A stretch of 64,000 nucleotides of DNA from Semisulcospira habei (Eukaryota; Mollusca; Gastropoda; Semisulcospiridae), in contig BTPG01000004.1 of NCBI GenBank assembly GCA_036245525.1, forward strand, positions 47,550,823 to 47,614,822, in the 5' to 3' direction. The notes under the pieces are model-generated. The model was not told the origin of the DNA and did not search any database. It saw only the letters and a program-made list of their open reading frames with translations. This document shows, piece after piece, positions 1-14,016 of this stretch (position 1 is the stretch's first letter; each line of letters starts with the position of its first letter). Position numbers and translations under genes: made by a program.

Positions 1-2715
<2,715 letters not shown>

Positions 2716-2941
2716 TTAACCCAATTCATACTGAGGCCAAAAGCTTCAAATTTGTACACTGCCATATATGCAAGCTACATTATAGTACTTACAGATAAGG
2801 ATATAGACCAATGGCTTTAGTTCAAGGGTAGTGCCAGAATAGCTTGGCGCCTAGAGGCGCCAAGCTATTCTGGCACTACCCTTGAACTATTTTAGTCTAA
2901 CTTATTTCACACACTGGTGTATTCCGAATGATAAGGGTTAA
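2716..2941. mobile_element. TTAA-hairpin MITE, family 1 (subtype a)
   Basis: Bounded by TTAACCC at the left and GGGTTAA at the right. A near-perfect palindrome at 2818-2889 (arms reading TTCAAGGGTAGTGCCAGAAT inward) forms the core. The outer arms match the copies at 44284-44495 and, inverted, 19276-19485. No coding capacity. The TTAA ends suggest piggyBac-type transposition (inference). Confidence 0.85.
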
Positions 2942-3008
2942 AGTTACCTACCTCGTCTTGTAAATTGAATCGGTGGATCCTAAAATGTGTTAAAGTGACA
3001 AACAGACA

Positions 3009-3139
3009 TCCCCCCCCCCCCCCACCCCCTCAACCACCTGCACCTTTTTATTTTTGACCAGTGGGAAGCAAGGTCAGCCCTTTGAGTGTCTCAGTTTGAA
3101 GATCCCAAACAAACCCCCCCCCCCCCCCCCCCCCCCCCC
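3009..3139. repeat. Poly-C tracts
   Basis: Two long C homopolymers, near 3010-3029 and at 3114-3139, lie upstream of the kinase exon. Such runs are prone to length errors in assembly. Confidence 0.9.
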
Positions 3140-3356
3140 TTATCCTCTGCGTGATAACTGATTCACCCCTGCTCAGCACTCAAAATAACGATGCACATGG
3201 TAATGTATTGTGGGTCAAGCACTTCGAAGAATGCTCCTGACATCAGTTGCACAAGGGAAGTAAGCTGGTTAACTTTGGATGCTCTCAATATTAGTAGGCA
3301 AAATGCTATTGTAATTGGAGAACTGAAGAAAAATTAAATAAAGTCTTTTTTTTCAG

Positions 3357-3573
3357 AATCTTCTGTCTGTGCCGACACAATCAACCCCTCCATCACCAGG
3401 TGGAGGACGGACCAAGTCGTGGAGTGGCCGCCCCTTGTGGCTGGAACGGGAGTTTGCCAATCGCATCAAAGTGCCGCACACATTCGTGGTGCATAACTAC
3501 AAGCGCCCCACTGTCTGTCAGTGGTGCAAACGCCTCCTGCGGGGACTGTTCCGACAGGGCGTCCAGTGCAAAG
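3357..3573 (+). CDS. PRKD: Protein kinase D, exon with the second C1 (C1b) zinc domain
   Basis: One internal exon. A polypyrimidine tract ending in TTTTTCAG precedes base 3357, and the exon stops at AAAG with donor GTGTGT at 3574. The reading frame shows a short proline/serine linker, the motif [10 protein letters not shown], and then the start of a C1 domain: [20 protein letters not shown] followed by [13 protein letters not shown]. The CxxC zinc ligands and the Gly-Leu-Phe-Arg-Gln-Gly stretch are those of the diacylglycerol-binding C1b domain of protein kinase D, a cytosolic serine/threonine kinase recruited to Golgi and plasma membrane by diacylglycerol. The exon ends after the first base of the next codon, as expected where the family continues with Asp/Cys. 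No neighbouring exon was found in the window, so the remaining zinc ligands and the kinase domain lie elsewhere. A conventional PKC C1 is less likely because the linker before the domain is of the PKD type. Confidence 0.83.
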
Positions 3574-3946
3574 GTGTGTATACACTCTATAAGCCAGCCC
3601 GTTCCATGTTCAAGATGTACAGATTGTCAGCTAGAGCCCATCTTGGTCAGCAGTAGGCATGGATTCTCTTGAGCCCCTACATATGCCACATGCAGATCAA
3701 CATGAGCTGTAGCTGTTACTTGAATGGAGGATGTTAACATCAAAGAAAGTATAGTCCGTTTGAGCAAAGCATTGCCTTGCCTTTTTTATTTTCTTCCCCC
3801 AATTAACTTTTGAACAAGACACATTTCAGGACAGCACTAAGAATGCAAAGTGATCACCTACATTGGTTCTAATTTATTTTGAAACTTAGCTGGCTCCAAA
3901 ACCAACGGTTTTTCCACTACCATGGGAGATCAAGGAGATGACCTAC

Positions 3947-4156
3947 TTAACTCATTCTGTCCATGACACACCACAGCAAGATATGGCTCAACCATGATAG
4001 TTCAAGGGTTGTGGCAGAATAGCTTGGCACCTATAGGCGCCAAGCTTTTCTGATGCCACCCTTGAACTATCATGGTTGATCTGTCTTCTGAATTGTAATG
4101 CAGTCCTTAGAGGATAACTCTAAAATGTGTTTCATACCTCAGGCACAATGAGTTAA
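3947..4156. mobile_element. TTAA-hairpin MITE, family 1
   Basis: Starts TTAACTCATT and ends AATGAGTTAA. The palindromic core lies at about 3998-4077 with several mismatches between arms, so this copy is older than those at 2716 or 26771. Confidence 0.8.
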
Positions 4157-4937
4157 ATGTTGAAATATATACCTTGTTAAGACCTCGGTGACCACTGGTG
4201 CTGGATCTATGACGAGCTATGCATGGATCAGACGCCTTGCTAGACCAAGGCATTGAACATTCGCCACGGAGAGCGTGAAGTTTACAGGAATAATTATGTG
4301 TGTGTCTCTGAGTGGGACTTGATTAGGGTATTTTTATCGGCATCCTGTCTCGGAAGACAATGGAGTATGCGCTTGCTGGGTCAGTCACTGGAGTGACCTC
4401 TCCAGTGCGCAAGCCTGGGCGAAGTGTATGGAGATCCTGGGATGCCCAGTCGTCAAGATCCCCCTCTCGGCCTCGCTGATGTATCCAAAGGAATGCAAAG
4501 CAGTACGTTTGGCATCAGTTTGGCTGCAGGAGCTGCCAGAACAGTGCGTGAATACAGGCAGCTGTCTGCCTTCGGGGCTCCACTCCTGATTTGAAGGGTT
4601 TACTCCCCCACATTTGGCCGTTGGATCCAACCTGATCTCCTCCGTCCTCTAGCCGTTGGCTGTCAGAAACAGCTCATCCGCCTAGTGGTGCAATGTGAAC
4701 ACCACCCCCTCACGTGGTTTAGCCCACCAGCTGAGGTGGTTTGCCAGGGTGTGGCGCTTGGAGCCAGCACGTGAGAGATTAAGGAGATGGATGAGGACCA
4801 GTGATGCCCGTCCGTCCTATGTAGGATGCAGCTGTGATTAGGGTATACTTTAGCAGGTTTAAATGAGTCATGTTAAAATTTCCAAAGGGCAGGAGCGATG
4901 CCATTATTGTCATGACTAAAGGAAAAATAAAATAAAG
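4157..4937. other. Unassigned sequence
   Basis: A moderately GC-rich stretch (4380-4800) with short open frames and no recognisable product. It could be an old repeat, but no boundary or family motif was seen. Confidence 0.35.
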
Positions 4938-4950
4938 TAGGACTAAAGTT

Positions 4951-5419
4951 CATTCATTCATTCAGTCCTCTCTGCGCCGTCTGGTGCTTGAGGCGACGGC
5001 AAGGGAGCGCCACTTTTGTCTGTCAGCTGCTATTTTGGATGCTGTTTGCAGAGTAAGGCCTCTGTTCTTGAGCTCTCGCTCCATGGTTCGGCGCCACGTC
5101 TCCTTTGGTCGCCCACGGTTTCTCTTCCCCTGTGGTGTCCATCTCAGTGCCACCCTTGGTAATAAGTCGGGTGACATTCTGCAAACGTGGCCTAGCCATC
5201 TCCATCTCCGTGTGGCGATGGTTTCAGCGATGCTGTCTGCGCCTGCTCTCTTCCGTAGTTCCTCATTTGTAATCATGTTTGGCCAGAAGACCTTCATGAT
5301 CCGTCGCAGGCACTTGTTCTGGAAGACTTCCAGCTTGCGTTCCGTAGCAGTAGTGGATTTCCAGCACTCTGACCCATAGAGAAGGACACTCAGCACGTTA
5401 CTCTTAAAAATACGAAGCT
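4951..5419 (-). mobile_element. 5'-truncated RTE-type LINE fragment with target duplication
   Basis: The minus-strand frame encodes the C-terminal part of a LINE reverse transcriptase: LLYGSECWKS, then CLRRIMK, RRWRWLGHVCRM and NRGRPKETWRRTMERE, the classic tail after the catalytic domain in RTE-superfamily elements. The 13-bp sequence TAGGACTAAAGTT occurs on both sides (4938-4950 and 5420-5432), which marks a true insertion. The 3' tail is a (TGAA)n run, and the stop codon overlaps that tail. Catalytic motifs are absent because of 5' truncation, so the copy is dead on arrival. Confidence 0.88.
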
Positions 5420-5845
5420 TAGGACTAAAGTTAGTGATCATCTTTTCTTCTTAGAGTTGTCTTAAAATCATCTACGTTCAAAGTTATTAGCAAAAAATAT
5501 GAAGCAAGCTTTGCTCAAACAGACTGTACACAGTTCACTGTAAACGTTGTCATGCCATCATCCCACCCAATCATCTTGATACTTATGGAAATGTTTTTGG
5601 CTCGTGATTGCAAATTAATCAAGTAACTTTGTACTAAGCCATCTATTGCCCATCTGATGTTGACCCAGTGTTTTCAGCTTCAATATTGGCGTTGTCTTGG
5701 GGACTGTTTCACAGTTTAAGAATTCAGACTTGGCCCAAGGATAATTTGTGAAAAGACTTTTTTGATTATGTAACATAGGAAAGTGAGTCTGTGTACTGGC
5801 ATTGGTCGTCCATCCGTCTGCTGTCTGGTGTCTTCCATCATAAAC

Positions 5846-6055
5846 TTTATCCCTTTTAGCCCCAAGGTCCCATTTCTCAAATTTTGGAGGTGTTGTCTGA
5901 CTATGTACTAGTTGCAGGAGATGGCTTGACCATGATAATTCAAGGGTAGTGCCAGATTAGCTTGGTGCCTGAAGGTGCCAAACTAATCTGGCACTACCCT
6001 TGAATTAACATGGTCAATCCTTCTACTTTAGGGTGTTGGGGCTTAATGGGTTTAA
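5846..6055. mobile_element. TTAA-hairpin MITE, family 1 (subtype b)
   Basis: The core palindrome lies around 5931-6014. Outer arms carry the recurrent stretch CCCATTTCTCAAATTTTGG. The right end is GGGTTTAAC and the left TTAA has decayed to TTTA. A solo fragment of the same arm is visible at about 6862-6925. Confidence 0.75.
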
Positions 6056-7248
6056 CATTGGCATTTTCTTGGAGACATTAAAACCAGTCTTTAACTTGGC
6101 GCAAAGATGCTTTGTAGCAGGACCTTTCTAAACATGCCATTCCAGTGACCTCAAAGGTCAAGGTCACATGGGGTCAAGAAACATGTTAAAAGTAGCCCCT
6201 ATTTTGACCAAAAAAGTACTATTTTCATTTTCACACCCAAATTTGGTACAGCTGTACCTCAACTAGGTTCGGCAGAAATAATTGCCTGATTTTACTTCTA
6301 TCACTTGTTTTGATAATTTGTTTGATAGCTGAATGCATGTCAGAATCAGAACACCAGATAACAAAGAATTTCATGAGTTTATCAGCTTAAATAAAGCACA
6401 AGCTAGGCTTGGTATCAGTTGCTAAACAGTTTCAAGAGAATACCAATGCACTGTTTATCCCACACTTCAAACTGAAAACACCGTTGTCATTTTCTATTTA
6501 CATTTATTTACAGCACGTCAATATCATATTGTGTCAGCAGCCATATCAGTCAGTGAATCCAATCATTAGTTGGTGTACATGCACACATCAGTCCACAAAA
6601 GGTTTGAGGGCATGTTCATGTCACAGCAATTGATAGTTTAGATTTAAACGCTGAGCGGGCAACAAGGCCACCTCACGGCGGTCACATTACAGCAGATATC
6701 AATGACATACATCATGGAACACAAGAAGAATGTTCCAGAGTCAAGCGAAGTCTGTGTGTTTTTGGTGGGTGAAAATGCCGCTACAGTTAATAATGAACGT
6801 GCCCCAGGATAATAAACAAAGGCAAAAGAATCACAAAAATATATATACATAAAATGACTAATTAACCATTTTAGCCCCTGGTCCCATTTCTCAAATTTTG
6901 GAAGTGTTGTCTAACGTAAACTTTAAAGGGCAGCTCTCTAGTAAAATGGTGGTCCCAGCGATGGGTCGCTTACCATTTCGGCATGGGGCTTCGTGTTGAT
7001 GCAATGAATCCAACTTACTATCAATCAGCCACAAAATAAACATATCAAAGTCACTTTCAGTCCACAAAGTGTACTTACTTGTGTACAGTTCAAGCAGAAA
7101 AACACATACGAAGTCACAAATCGTCTCTAATTCACGGTACCCGGTTCCGGAGACTGCCGAACAAATTTTCAGATTTGCCGCTCGGCGGAAGTGACATCAC
7201 AGGCCTGATCTCGGTTTGTTTACGCCTAGCCGGACAGCGTGCTAACTT
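6056..7248. other. Upstream region of the P2X7-like gene
   Basis: No gene recognised. From about 6950 the sequence becomes unique and moderately GC-rich, as expected for a promoter and 5' leader of the gene starting at 7261. No TATA box was convincingly placed. Confidence 0.3.
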
Positions 7249-7260
7249 GTGACAGAGAAA

Positions 7261-7457
7261 ATGAGCTCATCAGCTGAAAGTTCTGATTTGGACTCTTATG
7301 ACGTGGATTCGTCGGAAAATGAGTGTTTTGAAGCAGGTGCACCGCGAGGCCTCAAACCTTATATGTTTGAGCCTCTTGCACAGACAAATGGAAAAGAGCG
7401 TATGGAAAGACCAACCACGCCGGAAAATCCAGTGCGCAGCGAAAACCCCACGGGCTG
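7261..7457 (+). CDS. P2X7-like gene, exon 1
   Basis: The ATG at 7261 is preferred over the in-frame GTG at 7249. The encoded leader is rich in Ser, Asp and Glu and contains PYMFEP, the counterpart of the PYxFEP motif of this family. The exon ends at a GTAAGC donor. Confidence 0.55.
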
Positions 7458-8870
7458 GTAAGCATACATAGTACAATACATTCATCGTATTAGATTACGT
7501 TTTCATGTGCACTTGTGTTTTATTATCGTCGTTATTAATGTCGAAGTTAATGATGCGACATTGCTTAAGTTTACCGTATGCTCAGAGGCTTGCCTAAGAC
7601 TGCCTCGTTTCTCACAGCATGTTCACTGCACCTAGTGACCTATGCTAATGTAAACAAAAATTGAATGGTTATCTCAATCTTATTACTGTGTTTTGTTTGT
7701 TTGCTTTTTTGTTGTTTTGTAAATAAAGGTATCATTTCTGAATTGCCACTAAATGCATCAATTGATGATTTGATCCACAAGTTTATTTGTTGTTCAAGAA
7801 TGTGTACTTCAGTTCAAGTAATACACTTGAAAGGTTTGATCTGCTGTGTTTATAGGGTGCTGGAATGTGTGTACACACACTTATGAGATATATATCCAGG
7901 TGCACGAATGGATTGGTTCACAAGCTGTAAACTAATACTAATAGCTGGTATCTGAATATTTAAAATGCAATTTTGACCAGAAAACTATCTTTTCCCATGT
8001 CTTCAGGTGCTCCGGTCAACAGATTCTGTTGCCTTGAGGATGACTGTTTTCACGAACGGATTGAAGATAGCAAGGTGGAGGCCAACACTGAATTTTCCTG
8101 CATCACTAGGCAGCAGTATGCCTAAACATGGATGTGCTGTGCATGGCTTACTATCAAATGCGACAGAACAATGAAGCAGAAAGGCAACATACTGAGGATG
8201 AGTGAGTTACTTCTGGCGTTTGTGTGTGGGACAATATCTACAGGAACAAATATCTGCAAGACTTTAAAGAAATTTAAGATCTATGTGAAGTGATTAAGGG
8301 CAAGAAAAATGAAAGGGAGGTGGGAGCAGTCTGATGAATAGTTTATGGTACTTTTCCACTGAATTAATACATGCACTAAAAATCATGACAGTGAGTACTT
8401 AAAATAGTGCGGTCAAGTCTGTGTGGGGAGGTGGGGTGGAACTGCTCTGTGAAAAAGATTTTTATTTGTACTATTATGAGACAGTTATATAAAGTTGCAG
8501 TGGTCACTGTTTCAGTATTACTACTACTACTAGTCGACTGCTAGTACTACGTTAGTACATAACTTATTAGTGTTGTCACCATACTTTTCACTTTACCATG
8601 CAATACTCTGTCACATGAGACAGTGTATACATATAATGAGACTGTTCCAGTGGAGCCTGTTCCCCACCTCACCAGTGAAAATTAAGTGGGATACAGGACG
8701 AAACTACACCCTAGGTACACCATCACCCATGGTTTGTTTTTCAGGTTTTCAGTGACCAGACCTGCGACATTGAGAATATGTGTGTTTGTGAAAATAGCAT
8801 GAAATTGGTAGTGATATTTTGCTTTTACTGCAAAAAACGCTTACTTTGAATCCGTCATTATGTGTTACAG

Positions 8871-9081
8871 GACCATGAGATACACAGCATACAGGCAAGT
8901 CATCCGCTGGTGTTACGGATGGCTTGGAAAACACAACCGAAAGCCTATGCCATCGTGTGCCATGCACAAGATTCGTGAGAGATTTCCAGCAGGGAAAAAA
9001 GGCTACAAGGGCTTTAAATTTGTGGACAGAAGCCGACAAACCCGCTTTCCACAAGAACTTGCATACAACGACTACCTTTAG
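8871..9081 (+). CDS. P2X7-like gene, exon 3 (C-terminal core)
   Basis: Follows the acceptor TGTGTTACAG. Encodes YRQVIRWCYGWLGKHNRK and PSCAMHKIRERFP, the most conserved block of the P2X7 intracellular domain, then a short basic tail and a TAG stop at 9079. This exon has no frame break. Confidence 0.65.
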
Positions 9082-9103
9082 CTCATTAATCCCCATGTGC
9101 GTG

Positions 9104-9293
9104 CAGGCACAGGTCTTGTAGATCGTACCAATGTCGGTATGCAGGCACAGGTCTTGTAAATCGCACCAATGTCTGCATGCAGGCACAGGTCTGGTAGATC
9201 GTACCAATGTCGGCATGCAGACACAGGTCTTGTAAATCGCACCAATGTCTGCATGCAGGCACAGGTCTTGTAGATCGTACCAATGTCGGCATG
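9104..9293. repeat. 38-bp tandem repeat, five copies in alternating types
   Basis: Five head-to-tail 38-bp units beginning CAGGCACAGGTCTTG. Copies 1, 3 and 5 carry GTAGATCGTACC and copies 2 and 4 carry GTAAATCGCACC, giving a 76-bp higher-order unit. The array starts 23 bases after the stop of the P2X7-like gene, so it may lie in its 3' UTR. Confidence 0.93.
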
Positions 9294-9480
9294 CAGAAAG
9301 GGTTGAATTGTGCTGTGTGTGTGCATGTAGATGAAATAAACATTTCTAGAGCTACCTATTTTGGCTTGTTCATTAGAAATGTCACACCTACGTTAAAGAC
9401 AAAGCAACAAAAATGCTTGGAAAGTGCAAAGTAGTCCTCTTTCTGAATCTCTATTTCACATTTGCCAACTTCACTCACAA

Positions 9481-9597
<117 letters not shown>

Positions 9598-10800
9598 ATC
9601 ATTTTAATCAACAGGTCACGCACTCAGATGAACAGGAAGAAAAAAAACCATCAGTCATGTTCATTGTATAAAGAAAATATATTTTTCATGTTTCATTATT
9701 TAAGAAACATTGCAGTATTTACTACAGTGCATCCAACAACAAGCATTCATTTTTCTGTTTAGAGTTTTCCACATTCATACTCATGAGCAAACTGTTAACT
9801 CATCACATGCTGAGGATGAAATTGCAAATTATTTTCCTTCGAGATCCTTGTCAAGGTCTGGACTAATTGACCATTATTTTTAATATAATTCACAGATAGT
9901 GTCAGAATAGCTTGGCGCCTACAGACGCCAAACTATTCTGCTGCCAGCCTTGAAATATCACGGTCAATCCACAACCTGCCCAAGTTAATACTAATAATAA
10001 ACAAGTTTGATGCTTTATGTGTTAGCAAAATCACGCAACACGAGTCCAGTGGTCTCTTCAGTATGAATCATACTGACATGTAGAACACCTTTCCAGGTGG
10101 CAAAATAATAAATACATGGATCAGGTATCTGTGAAATCGGGTAGTAAAAAAAAAAAAAAAACAGTGCTGACAGTGTGCTCTTTGCACGCTGACAGTTACA
10201 ATTACACATCACTTTATTGTCCACGAGATGGAAATTTCATTGTGCAATTATTACAGCAAAAGAAAAAAACGTGCTGGCCTGCATACAGCACAACCTACTA
10301 CAACAAAAGTAACTCCGACAGATAACTACCATGCACAAATGGGTGAATTATGCTGAGAGTGCATGTAGATGAAATAAAAATTTGTAAAGCTAACTATTTT
10401 GGCTTGTTTATTACTTAGACCAGTTCTATGTACCCATTCTGTCAGAGAGGTAACATTGGTGACTATTAGTGAGCAAAAGAAATGCAGCAAGGGGTGTGCA
10501 TGTTATTATGTGTCAAAAGTATGCATGTACAAAAACTCGATTTAAATTTGTGCATCTATTGGGTCACATTTCTTATGCTCAAGTATTCATGTGTACAAGT
10601 TGGCAGATGGAAAGACAGAAAACAGTACATTATTACTCTTGTGTATGGAAGCTTACATATTTACAAAGTAAACCCTATGCGCTAAAAGAAAAATAGGAAT
10701 GTCACACCTATGTTGAAGACAAAGCAACAAAGATGCTTGGAAAGTGCAAAGTAGTCCTCTTTCTGAATCTGTATTTCACATTTGTCAACTTCACCCATGA

Positions 10801-10907
<107 letters not shown>

Positions 10908-11490
10908 TTATCATTTTAATCAACAGGTTTATGCATTCGGATGAACAGGAAGGAAAAAAAGCCACCAATCATGTTCATTGAATAAATAAAATATATTTTT
11001 CATGTTTCATTATTTAAGAAACATTGCAGTATTTACTATAGTGCATCCAACAACATGCATTCAATTTTCTGTTTAGAGTTTTCCACATGCTGAGGATGAG
11101 ATTATAAATTATTTTCCTTCAAGATACATGTCAAGGTCAGGACAAATTGACCATTATAATTCACAGATAGAATTGCTTGTGCCTGCAGACGCCAAACTAT
11201 TCTGCTGCCAGCCTTGAACTATCACAGTCAATCCACAACCTGTCCTAGCATGTCCAAGTTAATACTAATAATAGTTAAACAAGTTTGATGCTTTGCATGT
11301 TAGCAAAATCACACGAGTCCAGTGTTCTCTTCAGTATGACAGTAGCAGTATGAATCGTACAGACATGTAGAACACCTTTCCATGTTGCAAAAGAATAAAT
11401 ACATGCATCAGGTATCTTTGAAATCAGCTATTAAAAAAAAGTGCTGACAGTGTGCTCTTTGCACGCTGACAGTTACAATAACAAATCACT

Positions 11491-11844
11491 TTATTGACCA
11501 TGAGATGGAAATTTCTTTGTGCAATTATTACAGCAAAAGACAAAACCGCTGAGCTGGCCTGCATCCAGCAAAACCTGCAACAACAAAAGTAACTCTGACA
11601 GATAACTATCATCTGCAGGGCCATCAAAATCAGCGTCGGGGACATCACTGCCATCACACATGGTCTGTCTGGGGCGAAACCTATGTAAATGCTTGGCTAC
11701 CGCCTCATCTCTTGGCACACGGACTGCCTTCTCGGTCAGGTAGCCAGACCCTTCCTCTCGGATGTAGTCGATGCTTTTGCGGAGGGTCCCCAGGACCTGC
11801 ACTGTGCCTCTGGAGGAGGGCCCCTTGCAGTTTAACAGCATATC
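11491..11844 (-). CDS. Unrecognised terminal exon
   Basis: On the minus strand a TTTTTTCTAG acceptor is followed by an open frame of about 117 codons ending in TAA. I do not recognise the product. It begins DMLLNCKGPSSRG, has a basic/acidic middle (RKSIDYIREEGSGYL, KHLHRFRPRQ), an acidic segment (DGSDVPDADFDG), a leucine run (ELLLLLQVLL) and a cysteine pair near the end. The 3' third lies in duplicated DNA whose other copy (about 10205-10320) is not open, so the true stop is uncertain. No upstream exon was identified before the assembly gap. Confidence 0.4.
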   Translation of the reverse strand, partial: DMLLNCKGPSSRGTVQVLGTLRKSIDYIREEGSGYLTEKAVRVPRDEAVAKHLHRFRPRQTMCDGSDVPDADFDGPADDSYLSELLLLLQVLLDAGQLSGFVFCCNNCTKKFPSHGQ

Positions 11845-12634
11845 CTAGAAAAAATAACTTAATATCAGCTTCTTTTCCACTTAACAACTGGGGCTAGAAT
11901 TACATAAACAGAAATTCGGATATCTCAGTGCAACATTACAATAAACGCACAGCTGTAATTTCGATAGGTAGTAAACAGCACCCAGAATGCAAGGATGGTT
12001 GTACATAGCTTAACGTCCGGACAGCAACGAGACTTTCTCAGGACGTGCCTGCACTGCTTGACTGAAAAAAAAACTAAACAGAATTTTGAATGTATGTCGC
12101 CAACCAGTCTAATATGCTAAATAAACCAAATCCATTTAGCAACACACATCCAATATCAAGAGTTACAGGCAGCGCAGACAGTAGGGAGAGTTTAAAAAAG
12201 GAAATTACAGGTCAGGTGAATGAACCAAGGTTAGGCAGAAACGCATGCCCCAGAAAAGAGGGGGAAACCCACCCTGTGGGGCTGACCAGGGTGACCCGGG
12301 GAACTAAAAAGTAGTTAACCCCACCCAAGTCCCCCAGGGCAGACCTGGGTGGGGGAAAAATGCAAGGAAAGTGATGACATTGCAACTATAGTCTTTCCGA
12401 GGACAAGTCTCAAATTTTAGATTCCATTTTTTATGTTGATGCGCCCTGCTGCTGGCATGGAGTGGATGCGCATTACAAGTTGACATCACCCAGCAGGCGC
12501 CACGTCCATAACATCTTAAATGGCAGCAGTGTTTGCCATTGTAATTCAAATAACGTATGGTAACATAACAGTTTCTTTACTGTATGTGTGTTTTGTTGTG
12601 ACTGGCCTTACACGCGCTTCAGTTTTTGGCCTTG
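11845..12634. other. Unassigned sequence up to gap
   Basis: No gene recognised. A G/C-rich inverted stretch near 12255-12355 (GGGGAAACCCACCCTG against CCCACCCAAGTCCCCC) is noted without interpretation. Confidence 0.3.
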
Positions 12635-13134
12635 NNNNNNNNNNNNNNNNNNNNNNNNNNNNNNNNNNNNNNNNNNNNNNNNNNNNNNNNNNNNNNNNNN
12701 NNNNNNNNNNNNNNNNNNNNNNNNNNNNNNNNNNNNNNNNNNNNNNNNNNNNNNNNNNNNNNNNNNNNNNNNNNNNNNNNNNNNNNNNNNNNNNNNNNNN
12801 NNNNNNNNNNNNNNNNNNNNNNNNNNNNNNNNNNNNNNNNNNNNNNNNNNNNNNNNNNNNNNNNNNNNNNNNNNNNNNNNNNNNNNNNNNNNNNNNNNNN
12901 NNNNNNNNNNNNNNNNNNNNNNNNNNNNNNNNNNNNNNNNNNNNNNNNNNNNNNNNNNNNNNNNNNNNNNNNNNNNNNNNNNNNNNNNNNNNNNNNNNNN
13001 NNNNNNNNNNNNNNNNNNNNNNNNNNNNNNNNNNNNNNNNNNNNNNNNNNNNNNNNNNNNNNNNNNNNNNNNNNNNNNNNNNNNNNNNNNNNNNNNNNNN
13101 NNNNNNNNNNNNNNNNNNNNNNNNNNNNNNNNNN
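12635..13134. other. Assembly gap (500 N)
   Basis: Exactly 500 N bases, a fixed-size scaffold gap of unknown true length. It ends just outside the left tip of DIRS copy A. Confidence 1.
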
Positions 13135-13140
13135 TAAATC

Positions 13141-13340
13141 TTTGTTTCTTCAAAAACATTACCGATGACATGACTACTAGGAGTGTCCACTCCTTGCTCA
13201 ATTCTAGCCTAAGAACCCGTTGTGTGAACGACAACCCGGGAGGCACTCGGGGAACCCCCAGAGGGACCGAGAGTTGTCTCCCGCTCCTACCCACCAGCCC
13301 TATTCACCTGTGAACTCCAGTCACGCTTCTTAGGCTCACG
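13141..13340. repeat. DIRS A left terminal repeat
   Basis: Begins TTTGTTTCTTC, then TTACCGATGACATGAC. From that motif inward it is the inverted copy of 19057-19237. The outer 20 bases have no counterpart at the right tip but are repeated in the internal complementary region. Confidence 0.88.
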
Positions 13341-14016
13341 CGTTCAGACGTGTTTTCTCTAGCCTCTGGACTTTGAAGTTTTTTCGACCGGTTCGGTCTG
13401 CCTTGCTTGCTTCGTCTTCGCCGGCCTTGGATTCTACTCTTGCGACGGTTGGCCCACTGCAGCTTCGCTCGTGTTCAAGGGTTCCCTCTCTGGCTTTGCC
13501 GGTCGGGCTGTGGGGGTCATGGAACTTTCTCCTTCTCGTACCGCTCCGACTGAGAGGTAAGGTAGTTAGAGGAGCCTCGGCTGGTTGCCCGGGCGGGGCA
13601 CAGGCACGAGCAGCTTGCTTTTTGCTTCGCTTCTCCCTCGTTTGGGGTGTTTTGGGCTCTGTTTGGTTGCCTGATTAGCTGAAGAATGTTTCGCGCCGGT
13701 TTTTTTGGCGGGCTTTTCGTGCCATTGCCAGCTGCGAGCGGTGAGTTCCGTTACTGTACCTAGGCCATACCTAACTTATTGAGGCTTACGGTTTAGACGC
13801 CCTGCGTTATGATGAAGGCTTGGATGCTCACCTGTCCCGGCAGGTTTTTTTTTTTTCCCTCCGCCGTGGTTTTAACTAAATGTTGACGGCATGTGAGCCA
13901 TACGTTGGTTAATTGGGTGCCTAACACCACTGTAGCTTGGGGCCTAAAGCTTAACGGGGAGATTGGTGGACACTAGGCGAGTGCCTTCATGTTTTGTGTG
14001 TTGCAGTGGCCTACTG
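13341..14016. other. DIRS A 5' leader
   Basis: C/T-rich leader between the left terminal repeat and the Gag-like ORF. It has several short open frames but no recognised product. A TTGCAG acceptor-like site lies just before the proposed ATG at 14017, so a spliced leader is possible. Confidence 0.5.

Larger units (their letters stand above)
7261..9081 (+). pseudogene. P2X7-receptor-like intracellular-domain gene, three exons, frameshifted
   Basis: Exon 1 (7261-7457) starts with an acidic serine-rich leader and the motif PYMFEP. Exon 2 (about 8007-8199) carries the cysteine-rich middle (CCLEDDCFHERIED, then FSCITRQQ and LNMDVLCMAYYQMRQ). Exon 3 (8871-9081) carries MRYTAYRQVIRWCYGWLGK, MPSCAMHKIRERFP and a short tail ending in TAG. 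This order matches the cytoplasmic C-terminal 'ballast' zinc-binding domain of vertebrate P2X7, which many invertebrates carry as stand-alone, channel-less proteins. Donor and acceptor phases agree between exons 1 and 2 and between 2 and 3. Within exon 2 the conserved blocks fall in three different frames (breaks near 8030 and 8120), so the copy is either a pseudogene or contains small assembly indels. There are no membrane segments, so it is not a channel. Confidence 0.6.

Noticed and set aside
4385..4630. 81-codon minus-strand frame
   Set aside because: No recognised motif, no splice context and no conservation evidence.
12520..13313. Long open frames crossing the first gap
   Set aside because: They consist almost entirely of undetermined residues through 500 N bases.
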